DNA from: JAOUEA01 sp963825685
Lineage (GTDB): Bacteria; Actinomycetota; UBA4738; HRBIN12
Assembly: GCA_963825685.1 (NCBI GenBank)
Contig: CAWGUD010000021.1
Location: 186,001-250,000, forward strand
Length of the DNA stretch: 64,000 bases
Direction: 5' to 3'
Shown here in pieces: positions 17,463-26,467 of this stretch. Below the pieces are notes generated by a model. That model did no database searches. It had not been told where the DNA came from and saw nothing but the letters and a program-made list of their open reading frames with translations. Numbering within the stretch: the stretch's first letter is position 1; each line of letters opens with the position of its first letter. Both the position numbers and the translations under genes were made by a program.

Positions 17463-18305
17463 TCAGCTCTGGCACTGCGGGCAGTAGAACGAGCTCCGCT
17501 GCGAGATCTTCACGCTCTCGATCGGCGTTCGGCACCGGCGGCAGGGCAGCCCGAGGCGCCCGTACACCTTGAGCTCGGGCCCGTACTCCCCCGGGTTGCC
17601 GAACAGATCGACGTAGGCCTCGTCGTCCAGGGTCGTGCCCCGGAGCTTGATCGCCTCCTGCAGCACCTCCTGGATCGCCCGGTAGAGCCGTCGCACCTCC
17701 TGGGAGGACAGCGCGTCGCTCATGCGGTCGTACCGGATGCCCGCGTGGAACAGCACCTCGTCGGAGTAGATGTTGCCGAGCCCCGAGATGAACTTCTGGT
17801 CCATCATGAGCTGCTTCATCTTCGAGGCCCTGTCGGCGAGCAGGAACTGGAACGTGGGCCAGGTGAACACCTGATCGAGCGGGTCGATCGCGAGGTGTTG
17901 GAGCTCCTTCACCTTGCCGAGGTCGTCGGCGCCCGTCACGAACATCTCCCCGAACGTGCGCGGATCGACGTAGCGGAGATCGCCTCGTTGTTGGAAGGTC
18001 AGCACGACGTGCGTGTGAGGCGGCATCGCGACACGGCCCGTGCCCCGGTGGAACTGTCCGCTCATGCCGAAGTGCACGACCAACACATCGCTCGAGTCGA
18101 GGGTGATGAGGATGTACTTGCCCCGCCGCTCGACCTTGGCGATCTTGCGGCCGATCAGGCGCGAGGTGAAGTCCTTCCGCGTCTTGTGACGCCGGATCAC
18201 GCGCATCGCGTTCTTCGAGCCCTTGACCTCGGCGTCCTTGATGCGCAGCCCCACGACGTCCTTCTCGAGGTCGCGGCGCATCACTTCGACTTCAGGCAGC
18301 TCCAC
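17463..18305 (-). CDS. mutM: Fpg/Nei-family DNA glycosylase lacking the N-terminal proline
   Basis: Fpg excises oxidised purines such as 8-oxoG and nicks the site. The 280-residue product has the helix-two-turn-helix ISGLGNIYSDEVLFHAGI, the lysine loop RRGKYI and the zinc finger CRRC...CPQC. The start is unusual: GTG GAG CTG CCT gives M-E-L-P-E-V where the family has M-P-E-L-P-E-V, so the catalytic Pro2 is absent. The upstream bases encode no Pro in any frame near the start. The gene overlaps the end of rnc by 14 bases. Confidence 0.9.
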   Translation of the reverse strand: MELPEVEVMRRDLEKDVVGLRIKDAEVKGSKNAMRVIRRHKTRKDFTSRLIGRKIAKVERRGKYILITLDSSDVLVVHFGMSGQFHRGTGRVAMPPHTHVVLTFQQRGDLRYVDPRTFGEMFVTGADDLGKVKELQHLAIDPLDQVFTWPTFQFLLADRASKMKQLMMDQKFISGLGNIYSDEVLFHAGIRYDRMSDALSSQEVRRLYRAIQEVLQEAIKLRGTTLDDEAYVDLFGNPGEYGPELKVYGRLGLPCRRCRTPIESVKISQRSSFYCPQCQS

Positions 18306-19068
18306 CCTGGTCCCCCCTCACGAGGCCTTCCGACTCCGGCGCCAGGCGTTCGGAGATGCGTGCGAACGCCTCGGCGGCCGCCCGCTGTTCGGCCTCCTTC
18401 TTGGACCGGCCGATGCCGGTCCCCATCGGCTCGCCGCCCAGGTGCACGGTGGCCGTGAACTCCTTCTCGTGGTCCGGACCTCGCTCCTCGAGCCGGTACT
18501 CCGGCATCGAGCGCAACGCCTGTGAGGCGAGCTCCTGCAGGATCGTCTTGTAGTCGCGATCGCCCTCGCCACGCACGTACGCCTGCATCCGTGGCCGGAA
18601 CAGCCGCTCGATCAGCTCCGTGGCCACCGCGAGACCTCGGTCGAGGTAGACGGCACCGAAGACGGCTTCGAGCGCATCCGCGAGGATCGACGACTTGTCG
18701 CGGCCGCCGCTCTGCTCTTCCCCCTTGCCGAGCAGCACGACGTCGCCGAGCCCCAGGGACCGCGCCACGTCGGCGAGCGCCGACATGTTCACGATCGCCG
18801 CCCGCAGCTTCGCGAGGGAACCCTCGGGCAGGTCGGGGTACGTGGCGTAGGCCATGTCGGTGACGACGAGTCCGAGGACCGAATCCCCCAGGAACTCCAG
18901 GCGTTCGTTCGTCACCGTGAGCCCCCGCTCGAACGCGAACGAGCGGTGCGTCAACGCCGCTTCGCGCAGCGCGGCGTCGGAGAACGTCACGCCGAGGGCA
19001 GCGTCGAGGGACTCCAGCGGCATCGTCGCCCCGGCCACCGCCCGGGCGTCGGCCTGCGGTTCGGCCAC
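18292..19068 (-). CDS. rnc: ribonuclease III
   Basis: RNase III cuts double-stranded RNA in rRNA and mRNA processing. The 258-residue product has the signature NERLEFLGDSVLGLV (catalytic Glu/Asp), second-site DALEAVFGAVYLD and a C-terminal double-stranded RNA-binding domain (DYKTILQELASQA through SKKEAEQRAA). The GTG at 19068 lies 6 bases from the rpmF stop and gives MAEPQADAR. The order rpmF-rnc-mutM is standard. Confidence 0.95.
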   Translation of the reverse strand: MAEPQADARAVAGATMPLESLDAALGVTFSDAALREAALTHRSFAFERGLTVTNERLEFLGDSVLGLVVTDMAYATYPDLPEGSLAKLRAAIVNMSALADVARSLGLGDVVLLGKGEEQSGGRDKSSILADALEAVFGAVYLDRGLAVATELIERLFRPRMQAYVRGEGDRDYKTILQELASQALRSMPEYRLEERGPDHEKEFTATVHLGGEPMGTGIGRSKKEAEQRAAAEAFARISERLAPESEGLVRGDQGGAA

Positions 19069-19074
19069 GACGGG

Positions 19075-19251
19075 TTACTCGACCTCGATCGCCTGCCGGC
19101 CCGCGTAGTAGCCGCAGTTGCCGCAGACCCTGTGCGAGAGCTTGGGCTGCTTGCACTGTGGACACTCGGCGAACGCGGGCGCCGACGCCTTCCAGTTGGC
19201 GGCGCGCTTGTCGCCGCGTGACTTGCTCTGCTTCTTCTTCGGAACCGCCAT
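19075..19251 (-). CDS. rpmF: ribosomal protein L32
   Basis: A 58-residue L32 beginning MAVPKKKQSKSRGDKR, with a zinc ribbon of CPQC and CGNC cysteine pairs. All four zinc ligands are present, so this is the zinc-containing form. It is co-directional with the DUF177 gene 41 bases upstream, its usual neighbour. Confidence 0.96.
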   Translation of the reverse strand: MAVPKKKQSKSRGDKRAANWKASAPAFAECPQCKQPKLSHRVCGNCGYYAGRQAIEVE

Positions 19252-19292
19252 CTGTCGCTCCTTATCGTCTCCGGATCGTCTCCGGTCAGGTC

Positions 19293-19805
19293 TCAGTTCT
19301 CGTCGAGCATGGGGGCGAGCTGCTCGAGGGCCGCCCAACGCGGGTCGACCTCCACGTGCCCGGGGCACTCGCCCAGGTTGCGATCTCCCCCGCAGACCGG
19401 GCACAGGCCCTGGCACTCGGGCCGGCACAACGGGGAGAAGGGCAGTTCGACCCCGATCACGTCGCGGAGCATCTGGTCGAGCTCGAGCGCGCCCTCGGGG
19501 TCGAGCGGGTAGTCGTCCGTGTCGGGCTCGGGATCGACCACGAACATCTCGTGCACCTCGACGGCCACTGGCTGTTCGAACTCCTTGAGGCAGCGGGCGC
19601 ACCGCAGCGCGAGCGTTCCCCGGACCGTGCCGGAGACGAGGATGCCTTCGACCAGGGCCTCGAGCAGCAGGTCGCCCCGGATCGGCACGTCATCGCGGAC
19701 GCGGGCGAGCTCGGTGCCGAGGCCGACGAGGGGCTCGGCCACGGCATGCTGCTTCGAGGACCCCGGCTGTCCGATCAGGTCGCGGACGTCGATCGCCGCG
19801 ATCAT
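19293..19805 (-). CDS. DUF177 (YceD-like) protein
   Basis: A 170-residue member of the DUF177 family, which is linked to 23S rRNA accumulation and is nearly always located before rpmF. Cysteine pairs in LRCARCLKEFEQP and CRPECQGLCPVCG suggest a metal-binding site. The ATG at 19805 overlaps the stop of the preceding gene (ATGA), so the start is firm. Confidence 0.9.
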   Translation of the reverse strand: MIAAIDVRDLIGQPGSSKQHAVAEPLVGLGTELARVRDDVPIRGDLLLEALVEGILVSGTVRGTLALRCARCLKEFEQPVAVEVHEMFVVDPEPDTDDYPLDPEGALELDQMLRDVIGVELPFSPLCRPECQGLCPVCGGDRNLGECPGHVEVDPRWAALEQLAPMLDEN

Positions 19806-20383
19806 CGTTCCTCCTCGTCGAAGAGCGGCGTCTCGCGAGAGGGCCGGCCCTCGTGGGCGTCCTCGTCGGACCCACCGAACTCCTGCTCGGCCGCGGTGCC
19901 GGGGGTGCGCAGCTTCTCTCGCCCGACCTCGACCTGGTCGAGGGTCTTCGCGAGGGCGCGCGAGGACGATTGGGAATCCTCGAGGATGCGGCGCAACGCG
20001 ATCTCGAACTGCGCCAGCTTGGCGTCGACGTACGCCTCCGCCTCCCGGCGCATCGCGCGGGCCTGCTCGTCCGCCTCGGCCAACGCCCGCTCGGCCTCCT
20101 CGGCTGCCCGGGCGACGACGGCTTCCTGACGGGCCATCTTCAGCTGCTCGTCGCGGGCCTGCTGCACGATGGCCTCGGCGTCGGCGCGGGCCTTCGCGAG
20201 CAGATCCTCGCGATCCTTCACGACCCACCGAGCCTGCTTGATCTCGTCGGGCAAGGCCTCCTGCATCTCGTTGATCAGGTCGAGCACCTCGTCTCGGTTC
20301 ACCAGCACCGACGACGACAGCGGCATCGCCTTGGCCTCTCGGACCATCTCGTCCAGATGGTTCAGGCGGGCGGTGATGTCCAT
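19802..20383 (-). CDS. DivIVA-domain coiled-coil protein (SepIVA-like)
   Basis: A 193-residue protein that is mostly coiled coil (KARADAEAIVQQARDEQ, EEAERALAEADEQARAM), with the short N-terminal segment typical of DivIVA-domain proteins. The order coaD-this gene-DUF177-rpmF-rnc matches mycobacterial SepIVA (Rv2927c), a septation protein; function is inferred from position and architecture. Start ATG 20383 overlaps the coaD stop (ATGA), and its stop overlaps the DUF177 start in the same way. Confidence 0.82.
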   Translation of the reverse strand: MDITARLNHLDEMVREAKAMPLSSSVLVNRDEVLDLINEMQEALPDEIKQARWVVKDREDLLAKARADAEAIVQQARDEQLKMARQEAVVARAAEEAERALAEADEQARAMRREAEAYVDAKLAQFEIALRRILEDSQSSSRALAKTLDQVEVGREKLRTPGTAAEQEFGGSDEDAHEGRPSRETPLFDEEER

Positions 20384-20877
20384 CAGCGGCCACCCCGCTC
20401 GCTCACGAGGCGCTCCCGCAGGAGCGTGCGGACCTCGTCGGGCACCAGTCCCTCGACGTCGCCACCGAACCGGGCGACCTCCTTCACGAGCGAGGACGAG
20501 AGGAACGACCACGAGGGGTTCGTCGGCATGAAGAGGGTCTCGACCCGGGCGAGACGGTGGTTCATCTGTGCCATCTGGATCTCGAACTCGTAGTCGGAGA
20601 CCGCCCGCAGGCCCTTCACGATCACGGCGTCACCGCGCGAGCGGGCGAAATCGACCAGCAGCCCCTTGAACGCCTCGACCTCGACACCGGTCATGCCGGC
20701 GCAGGCCTTCTCGAGCATCGCGACGCGTTCGTCGATGCTGAACATCGGTTGTTTGGCGGGGTTCTCGAGCACCGCCACCACGACGGTCTCGAACGTCTGG
20801 CTCGCACGCTCGATGATGTCGAGGTGACCGTTGGTGACGGGATCGAACGTCCCCGGACACAGGGCGGTCAGGCCCAA
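20383..20877 (-). CDS. coaD: phosphopantetheine adenylyltransferase
   Basis: CoaD makes dephospho-CoA from ATP and 4'-phosphopantetheine. The 164-residue product has the nucleotidyltransferase TALCPGTFDPVTNGHLDII (T/HxGH motif) and the C-terminal SSSLVKEVARFGGDVEGLVP. Start ATG 20877 is the only sensible one. It is translationally coupled to the SepIVA-like gene. Confidence 0.96.
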   Translation of the reverse strand: MGLTALCPGTFDPVTNGHLDIIERASQTFETVVVAVLENPAKQPMFSIDERVAMLEKACAGMTGVEVEAFKGLLVDFARSRGDAVIVKGLRAVSDYEFEIQMAQMNHRLARVETLFMPTNPSWSFLSSSLVKEVARFGGDVEGLVPDEVRTLLRERLVSERGGR

Positions 20878-20932
20878 TGGAACCTCCCGGTCGTCGTTGG
20901 CCGGTCGTGATCGGCCGGTCGCTATGGCCAGC

Positions 20933-21500
20933 TCAGGCAGATCCTTCCGGCCGGAACAGGAACACGAGGCTGTCGCCGTAGCGGAGCTGCCTCGCGACCG
21001 CCCAGTGTAGCGGAATGACAGGCATGGAACTCTTGTGACCCCGGGTCAATACGACGGTCCAGCGTCTCGGGTCGCAGCCACCCATCGGCCAGTTCCCGCA
21101 GCACGTCGTCCACGTCCGGACTTCCCAGGTCGTACGGAGGATCGCAGATCACGAGATCGTACGGGGCCCCCGGCAGGTCGTCCCTCGCGGTGAAACGGGC
21201 GACGGCCGAGGGCACGACCTCGCCCCGGGCGGCGAGCTTCGTGGCAGCCAGGTTCCGCTTGATCGCGCTCACCGCCGCGGGAGCCCGGTCGACGAACAGG
21301 GCGCGCTCTGCCCCCCGGGAGAGCGCCTCGATGCCCGCGGCACCCGTGCCGGCGTAGAGGTCGAGGACCACGGCCCCCTCGAGGGCCACGGGCCCCAGGC
21401 TCGAGAACAGCCCCTCACGGGCCCGGTCGGAGATGGGGCGCACGGACGGGGGGACCGGTCCCAACCTGACCCCCTTGGCGGAGCCGGCGACGATGCGCAT
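20933..21500 (-). CDS. rsmD: 16S rRNA (guanine-966-N2)-methyltransferase (frame broken)
   Basis: RsmD methylates G966 of 16S rRNA. The SAM-binding VVLDLYAGTGAAGIEAL and catalytic VICDPPYDLG are intact. At about 21061-21070 the frame shifts by one base: the open frame becomes TLDRRIDPG, while the neighbouring frame reads WTVVLTRGHKSS ... VFLFRPEGSA and stops at TGA 20933-20935, a normal RsmD end (about 189 residues). The ATG 21500 follows TACGCT (21507-21512) by 6 bases. Confidence 0.93.
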
Positions 21501-21540
21501 CGGCCCAGCGTATCGGGCGGGTCTCGAGCGCCTGCCGGGC

Positions 21541-23790
21541 TCAGGAGCGGAACAGCCAGTCGATCGAGCGCTCGAACCGATGTCGGAGCTCGTCGAGCAG
21601 CTCGGGGTGGCGCCCGAGCGACGGGTCCTCGTCGATCACCGCGAACGCTCGGGCTCGGGCCCGAGCGACGAGGGGCATGTCCTCGGCGAGCCGAGCGAGC
21701 CGCAGGTCGGGCATGCCCGACTGCTTCGCATCGAACAGCGTGCCCTCGCCGCGCAGCCGGAGGTCCTCGTCTGCGAGCTCGAACCCGTCGGTCGTGCGCA
21801 CCATGGCGTCGACGCGTGCCCGAGCCTCGAGGTTGTCCTCGTCGGACTCGTCGAAGAGCACGCATGTGCTCGGGTGCTCCCCGCGGCCGATCCGCCCACG
21901 GAGCTGGTGGAGCTGGGCGAGGCCGAACCGCTCGGCGTTCTCGACCAGCATCACCGTCGCGTTCGGCACGTCGACACCGACCTCGATCACGGTCGTCGAG
22001 ATCAGCAGGTCCGCCTGCCCGGCACGGAACCGCTCCATGATCGCCTCCTTGTCCTTGGGGCGCATGCGTCCGTGCAGCAGCTCGATCCGCAGATCGGGGA
22101 AGACCTCGGTCGCGAGCCGCTCGGCCTCGGCCTCGGCGGCCTTCACCTGGGTTCTGTTGCCTTCGTCGATCGCGGCGCACACGACGAAGCCCTGGCGACC
22201 GGCTCCGACCTCCTCGCGGACGAGTTCGTACGCCGCCGCTCGGTGCTCGGCGGTGCGCGCCGCACGGGTGGCGATCGGCTGCCGACCCTCGGGAAGCTCG
22301 TCGAGCACCACGACGTCGAGGTCGCCGTAGTACGTCAGCGCGAGGGTCCGCGGGATCGGCGTCGCGGTCATGATCAGCACGTCGGCCTCGCCCCCCTTCC
22401 GCTTCAGGGCGGTGCGTTGGTGCAGCCCGAACCGGTGCTGCTCGTCGACCACGGCGAGGCTGAGATCGGCGAACGTCACGCTCTCCTGCACCAGGGCATG
22501 GGTGCCGACGACCAGGTCCACGCTGCCGTCGGCCACGGCGTCGACCGTGCGCTGACGGTCCTTGGCGGTGACGGCGCCCGTCAGGAGTGCGTACGTCACC
22601 GCGGGCTCGCCGTCGTCGGTCGAGGGCGGCCCGTCGAGCGCGTCGAGCAGTGAGGCCTGCCCATCGGAGGCGGCGGCCGATCGGGTGGAGGCGAACTCGA
22701 GGTACGGCACCCCTCCCATGCGGCTGAGCAGGTCGTGCACCGATCGGAAGTGCTGGCCCGCCAGCACCTCGGTCGGGGCCATGATCGCCGCCTGGTGGCC
22801 GGAGTCGATCGCCACGAGCGCCGCGTGCAGTGCGACGAGCGTCTTGCCGGCGCCGACGTCGCCCTGCAGCAGGACGTTCATCGGGTGCGGCCTCGCCATC
22901 GCCGTGCCGATCTCGCGCATCGCCCGTCGCTGGGCGTCGGTCGGCTCGAACGGGATCGTCTCGAGCAGTCGGTCGGCGAGCGCACCGTCGAGGTCGTGGG
23001 ACACCCCTGCGCTCTCGGCTTCCACACGATGCTTGCGGAAGGCCACCCCCAGCTCCAGCGTGAACAGCTCGTCGAACTTCAACCGCTCACGGGCGGCCTC
23101 CAGCGCCCGTTCGTCGGCCGGGAAGTGGATGTCGCGGAGCGCCCGATCGTATGAGCCGAGACCCTCGGCATCGACGATCTCGGCCGGCATCGGGTCATCG
23201 ATCGGCGCGAGACGCTCGAGCGCGCGGTGCAGCAGCTCTCGGATCGTGCGCGTCGTCACGCCTTCGGTGGCCGGGTGCACGGGCGTGATGCGCGCCGTGT
23301 GCACGAGGTCGGCGTCGTCCCCTTGAAGGAACTCGACCTCCTGGTTCGAGAGCTGCAGGCGCCCCTTGTAGAGCGTCGCCACCCCCGAGACCGCCACCTC
23401 CGCGCCCTCACGGTAGAGGTTCGCCGCCCAGGGCTGATTGAAGAACGTGAGGTCCAGGTAGCCCGTGCCGTCGCCGAGCGTCACGGTCACCATCGACTGA
23501 CGCCTGCGGGTGAGCCGTTTCGCGACCTTGCGCACGCGCGCGATCACCGTGACGTACGCGCCGATCTTCAGGTGCCCGATCGTCTCCACGCGCGATCGAT
23601 CGATGTAGCGGCGCGGATAGTGGTGCAGCAGGTCGCCGACCGTGTGGATCTCGAAGGCGCTCGCGGCGAGCACCTCGTGCGCCGGGTCGCCCTTCGTGCG
23701 GAACCCGGCCCGGCGCTTCGCGATCGTCGCGTCGATCTCGAGGATCGACGACGCGAGTGTCAGCGGGGGGCCTGCTTCGTGCGCGCTCAC
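21541..23790 (-). CDS. recG: ATP-dependent DNA helicase RecG
   Basis: RecG remodels stalled forks and Holliday junctions. The 749-residue product has the wedge/OB domain (YVTVIARVRKVAKRL), Walker A QGDVGAGKTLVAL, DEQHRFG, the TATPIPRTLALT motif and helicase C motifs (ISTTVIEVGVDVPNAT, QLRGRIGRG). The GTG at 23790 is the likely start, since the upstream extension has no family character. Divergent from the TlpA-like gene. Confidence 0.95.
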   Translation of the reverse strand: MSAHEAGPPLTLASSILEIDATIAKRRAGFRTKGDPAHEVLAASAFEIHTVGDLLHHYPRRYIDRSRVETIGHLKIGAYVTVIARVRKVAKRLTRRRQSMVTVTLGDGTGYLDLTFFNQPWAANLYREGAEVAVSGVATLYKGRLQLSNQEVEFLQGDDADLVHTARITPVHPATEGVTTRTIRELLHRALERLAPIDDPMPAEIVDAEGLGSYDRALRDIHFPADERALEAARERLKFDELFTLELGVAFRKHRVEAESAGVSHDLDGALADRLLETIPFEPTDAQRRAMREIGTAMARPHPMNVLLQGDVGAGKTLVALHAALVAIDSGHQAAIMAPTEVLAGQHFRSVHDLLSRMGGVPYLEFASTRSAAASDGQASLLDALDGPPSTDDGEPAVTYALLTGAVTAKDRQRTVDAVADGSVDLVVGTHALVQESVTFADLSLAVVDEQHRFGLHQRTALKRKGGEADVLIMTATPIPRTLALTYYGDLDVVVLDELPEGRQPIATRAARTAEHRAAAYELVREEVGAGRQGFVVCAAIDEGNRTQVKAAEAEAERLATEVFPDLRIELLHGRMRPKDKEAIMERFRAGQADLLISTTVIEVGVDVPNATVMLVENAERFGLAQLHQLRGRIGRGEHPSTCVLFDESDEDNLEARARVDAMVRTTDGFELADEDLRLRGEGTLFDAKQSGMPDLRLARLAEDMPLVARARARAFAVIDEDPSLGRHPELLDELRHRFERSIDWLFRS

Positions 23791-23876
23791 GCAGCCGGTT
23801 GTACCACGCGCCCCCGGACCACCCGGACCCGGGCGCCGATCACATCTCGATATCGATGGCACCCTACGATGGACCC

Positions 23877-24384
23877 ATGCACCGTCGGGTCTTCCTCGCC
23901 TCCATCGCCGCTGCGCTCGTTCTGTGCGGCTGCGATCGATCGTCGTCGGGCGATCCAGGCAACGCCTTCGCTGGCACTCCCTTCCACCGCCGACGAGCTG
24001 CCCACCGCCGACGCCGATGCGTTCCGCGGGTTGCTCGCCGACCTGCAGGGGACCCCGGTGGTGGTGAACCTGTGGGCCTCGTGGTGCGAGCCGTGCAAGC
24101 GCGAGATGCCGATGCTCTCCCGGGCGGCCGCCGACCATCCCGACGTGCAGTTCCTCGGGGTCGACACGCTGGATTCGAGGGAAGGTGCCGAGGCGTTCAT
24201 CGCCGAGTACTCGGTGCCGTTCCCCTCGCTGTTCGACCCGGACGGCGCGATCCGCACCGAGCTGGGCAGCTTCGGCCTCCCCGTCACGGTCTTCTTCGAC
24301 GCCGAGGGCAACGAGGTCGCCAAGGTCGACGGCGAGCTCGGTCAGAGCGCCCTCGACGAGCACCTCGCCGCGATCGCCGGCTGA
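23877..24384 (+). CDS. TlpA/ResA-like thioredoxin lipoprotein (frame broken)
   Basis: A membrane-anchored thiol oxidoreductase for extracytoplasmic disulfide chemistry. The N-terminus is a lipoprotein signal (MHRRVFLASIAAALVLCGC, lipid-attached Cys at residue 19). The thioredoxin fold carries the active site WASWCEPCK, and cis-Pro FGLPVTVFF is present. The signal and fold lie in different frames; one extra T at about 23966 (GCCTTCG for GCCTCG) explains this. Repaired length is about 168 residues. The ATG follows TACGAT (23865-23870) by 6 bases. It precedes rpmB by 29 bases. Confidence 0.88.
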
Positions 24385-24413
24385 TCTCGGACGTCTGGTA
24401 GCCTCGTCGAGCT

Positions 24414-24614
24414 ATGGCAGCCGTCTGTGACATCTGTGGCAAGAAGCCGTTCTTCGGCAAGGCCGTGACGTTCTCGCACAAGCGGAACAACCGTCGCTGG
24501 GACCCGAACATCCAGCGCGTGCGCGCCCTCGTCGACGGCACCCCGCGGCGTGTCAACGCGTGCACCTCGTGCATCAAGGCTGGCAAGGTCACGCGCATCC
24601 CTCGCTCCGCGTAA
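24414..24614 (+). CDS. rpmB: ribosomal protein L28
   Basis: A 66-residue L28: MAAVCDICGKKPFFG with a zinc-type Cys pair, the conserved SHKRNNRRWDPNIQ, and a second Cys pair in CTSC. ATG 24414 follows TAGCCT (24399-24404) by 9 bases, so it probably has its own leaderless promoter. It is monocistronic, without rpmG next to it. Confidence 0.95.
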   Translation: MAAVCDICGKKPFFGKAVTFSHKRNNRRWDPNIQRVRALVDGTPRRVNACTSCIKAGKVTRIPRSA

Positions 24615-24815
24615 CGGCTGCCGCCCGCGCCCCGCTCGTCCTTCCTGCCGCCCGCGCGCCCACGCCCGCTTGTCCGTTCCGTACACCGCGACCGGGTCAG
24701 GTCGCCCCTGTGGAGCGCCGGAGAGCCTCGAGCCGGTTCGATAGACTGGCTCTACCGCGCCGTTGTGTCCACACACGGCGTCGCAGCACCCGACCCCTTC
24801 GCGAGGAGGCCCACC
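24615..24815 (+). promoter_or_regulatory. pckA leader region
   Basis: These 201 bases between rpmB and pckA hold no gene. A TAGACT element near 24744 could be a -10. Just before the start, GCCGTTGTG and CACACGGC can form a hairpin of about 8 base pairs with one bulge (24762-24782). The ribosome-binding site AGGAGG at 24804-24809 lies 6 bases before the GTG. A regulatory role of the hairpin is only a possibility. Confidence 0.4.
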
Positions 24816-26316
24816 GTGGCAGAGGTTCTCGTCAACCCCACCCCTGAGGAGCTCAGGACGTTCGCCGAGGAGATGCCCGAGACTCGCATCTCCGAGTACG
24901 GCAACACGAACACCCAGACGCAGGTGCTCTCACGCAGCGCCGCCAGCACCTACGTGGTCGAGCGCGAATCGAGCGGGAAGACGATGTCGCGCGAGGACTA
25001 CGACGCGATCGCGTCGATCCAAGACGCCTATGTCGCCGAGCACGACATGATCCAGATCGACGGCTACATCGGCAACGACACGCAGATGCGCACGGCCGCG
25101 CGTCTGCTGATGGAGAAGCGCTACGCGAACATCGCCGGCATGCAGCAGAAGCTCTACTTCGAGCGGAACGACGGGGCAGAGCCAGAGGTCACGGTGATCT
25201 ACACGCCCGGACTCGAGGCGCCCGGCTACCCCGACGACCGCCTGATCGCGGTCGATCTCGACAACTACGTGACGCGCGTCCTGAACTCGGACTACTTCGG
25301 TGAGTCCAAGAAGGGCGGCCTGCGCATGTGGAACGACATCGTCTACAACAAGGGCGGCCTCGCGCTGCACGCCGGGCTCAAGGTGATCCCGACCCCGCAC
25401 GGGGACAAGGTCTTCATGATCATCGGTCTGTCCGGCACCGGGAAGACGACCACGACGTTCACCACGCAGAACGACTCGCTGCCGATCCAGGACGACTTCG
25501 TCGGCCTGATGCCCGGCGGGCACGCCTACGGCACCGAGAACGGCTGCTTCGCGAAGACGTTCGGACTCGACCCCGATTTCGAGCCGTCGATCCATGGAGC
25601 CGTGGTGAAACCCACCGCCTACCTCGAGAACGTGTTCATGGACGACGGCGGCACGGTCGACTTCTTCAACGAGAACTACACGAAGAACGGTCGCGCGGTC
25701 TTCGAGATGAAGGATCTGATGGCCTACGGCGACGCCCGTGAGGTCGGTCCGGTCGACTACCTGCTGATCCTGAACCGCAACGAGAACATCATCCCGGCGG
25801 TGTCGAAGCTGGACCAGGAACAGGCGGCGGCGTTCTTCATGCTCGGCGAGACCACCGGCACGGCGGCCGGTGGCGCCTCCGAGGAGGGCAAGTTCCTGCG
25901 GGTGCCCGGCACGAACCCGTTCTTCCCGCTCCCCCACGGACTGCAGGGCAACCGCCTGCTGGAGCTGCTCGCGACCCACCCGATCGAGACGTACCTGCTG
26001 AACACCGGACGGGTCGGCGGCAAGGACGACGACGACCGCTCGAAGAAGCTGCGCATCCCCGACACGTCGGCGTGCGTGAAGGGCATCGCGGAGCAGACGA
26101 TCTCGTTCGAGGAGGACCCGGACTTCGGCTACCAGGTGGCGACCTCGGTGCCCGGCCTCGACGATCGACGAGAAGCTCCGGCCGCGCACGCTCTACGAGC
26201 GGCAGGGTCGGGGCGACGAGTACGCCCGCATGGTGGAGAGCCTGAAGAGCGATCGTGTCGCCCACCTGCAGCAGTTCACGCAGCTCAGCGAGGAGATCAT
26301 CAAGGCCGTGGGCTGA
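24816..26316 (+). CDS. pckA: phosphoenolpyruvate carboxykinase, ATP type (frame broken near end)
   Basis: This enzyme interconverts oxaloacetate and PEP in gluconeogenesis (EC 4.1.1.49). The kinase P-loop IIGLSGTGKTTTTF, metal-site QDDFVGL and NRNENIIPAV are visible, and the family is the ATP form. The GTG at 24816 is chosen for its AGGAGG site; a GTG at 24765 is in frame but has no such site. At about 26160 an extra base breaks the frame; the corrected end reads EKLRPRTLYERQGRG to EEIIKAVG, stop 26314-26316, 499 residues. The ATP form is notable because many actinobacteria use the GTP enzyme. Confidence 0.93.
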
Positions 26317-26338
26317 GCCCCATCGACGGCACCACTTC

Positions 26339-26368
26339 GGAGGCCCGGGCATACCCGCCCGGGCTTCC
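26339..26368 (+). terminator. pckA terminator hairpin
   Basis: GGAGGCCCGGGC and GCCCGGGCTTCC form a 12-pair stem (one G-U pair) around a 6-base loop, 22 bases after the pckA stop. There is no U-tract, which is common for actinobacterial terminators. Confidence 0.75.
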
Positions 26369-26398
26369 GCGTATCACAGGGCCGCGCAACAAGCGCGT

Positions 26399-26427
26399 TT
26401 GACAGATACCCCCCCTGGGTATATACC
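26399..26427 (+). promoter_or_regulatory. copper ATPase promoter with CsoR-like operator
   Basis: TTGACA (26399-26404) and TATACC (26422-26427) are 17 bases apart, a good sigma-70-type promoter and one of few in the window with a clear -35. Between them lies a perfect inverted repeat, ATACCC-CCCCT-GGGTAT (26406-26422), whose G/C-tract dyad resembles CsoR-family copper-repressor operators. A repressor bound here would block polymerase. No csoR gene is in the window; the regulator assignment rests on the site and the downstream gene. Confidence 0.7.
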
Positions 26428-26467
26428 ATCCTTCACGCAGTGTCCACGCTGACCGGGAGGGGGAACG

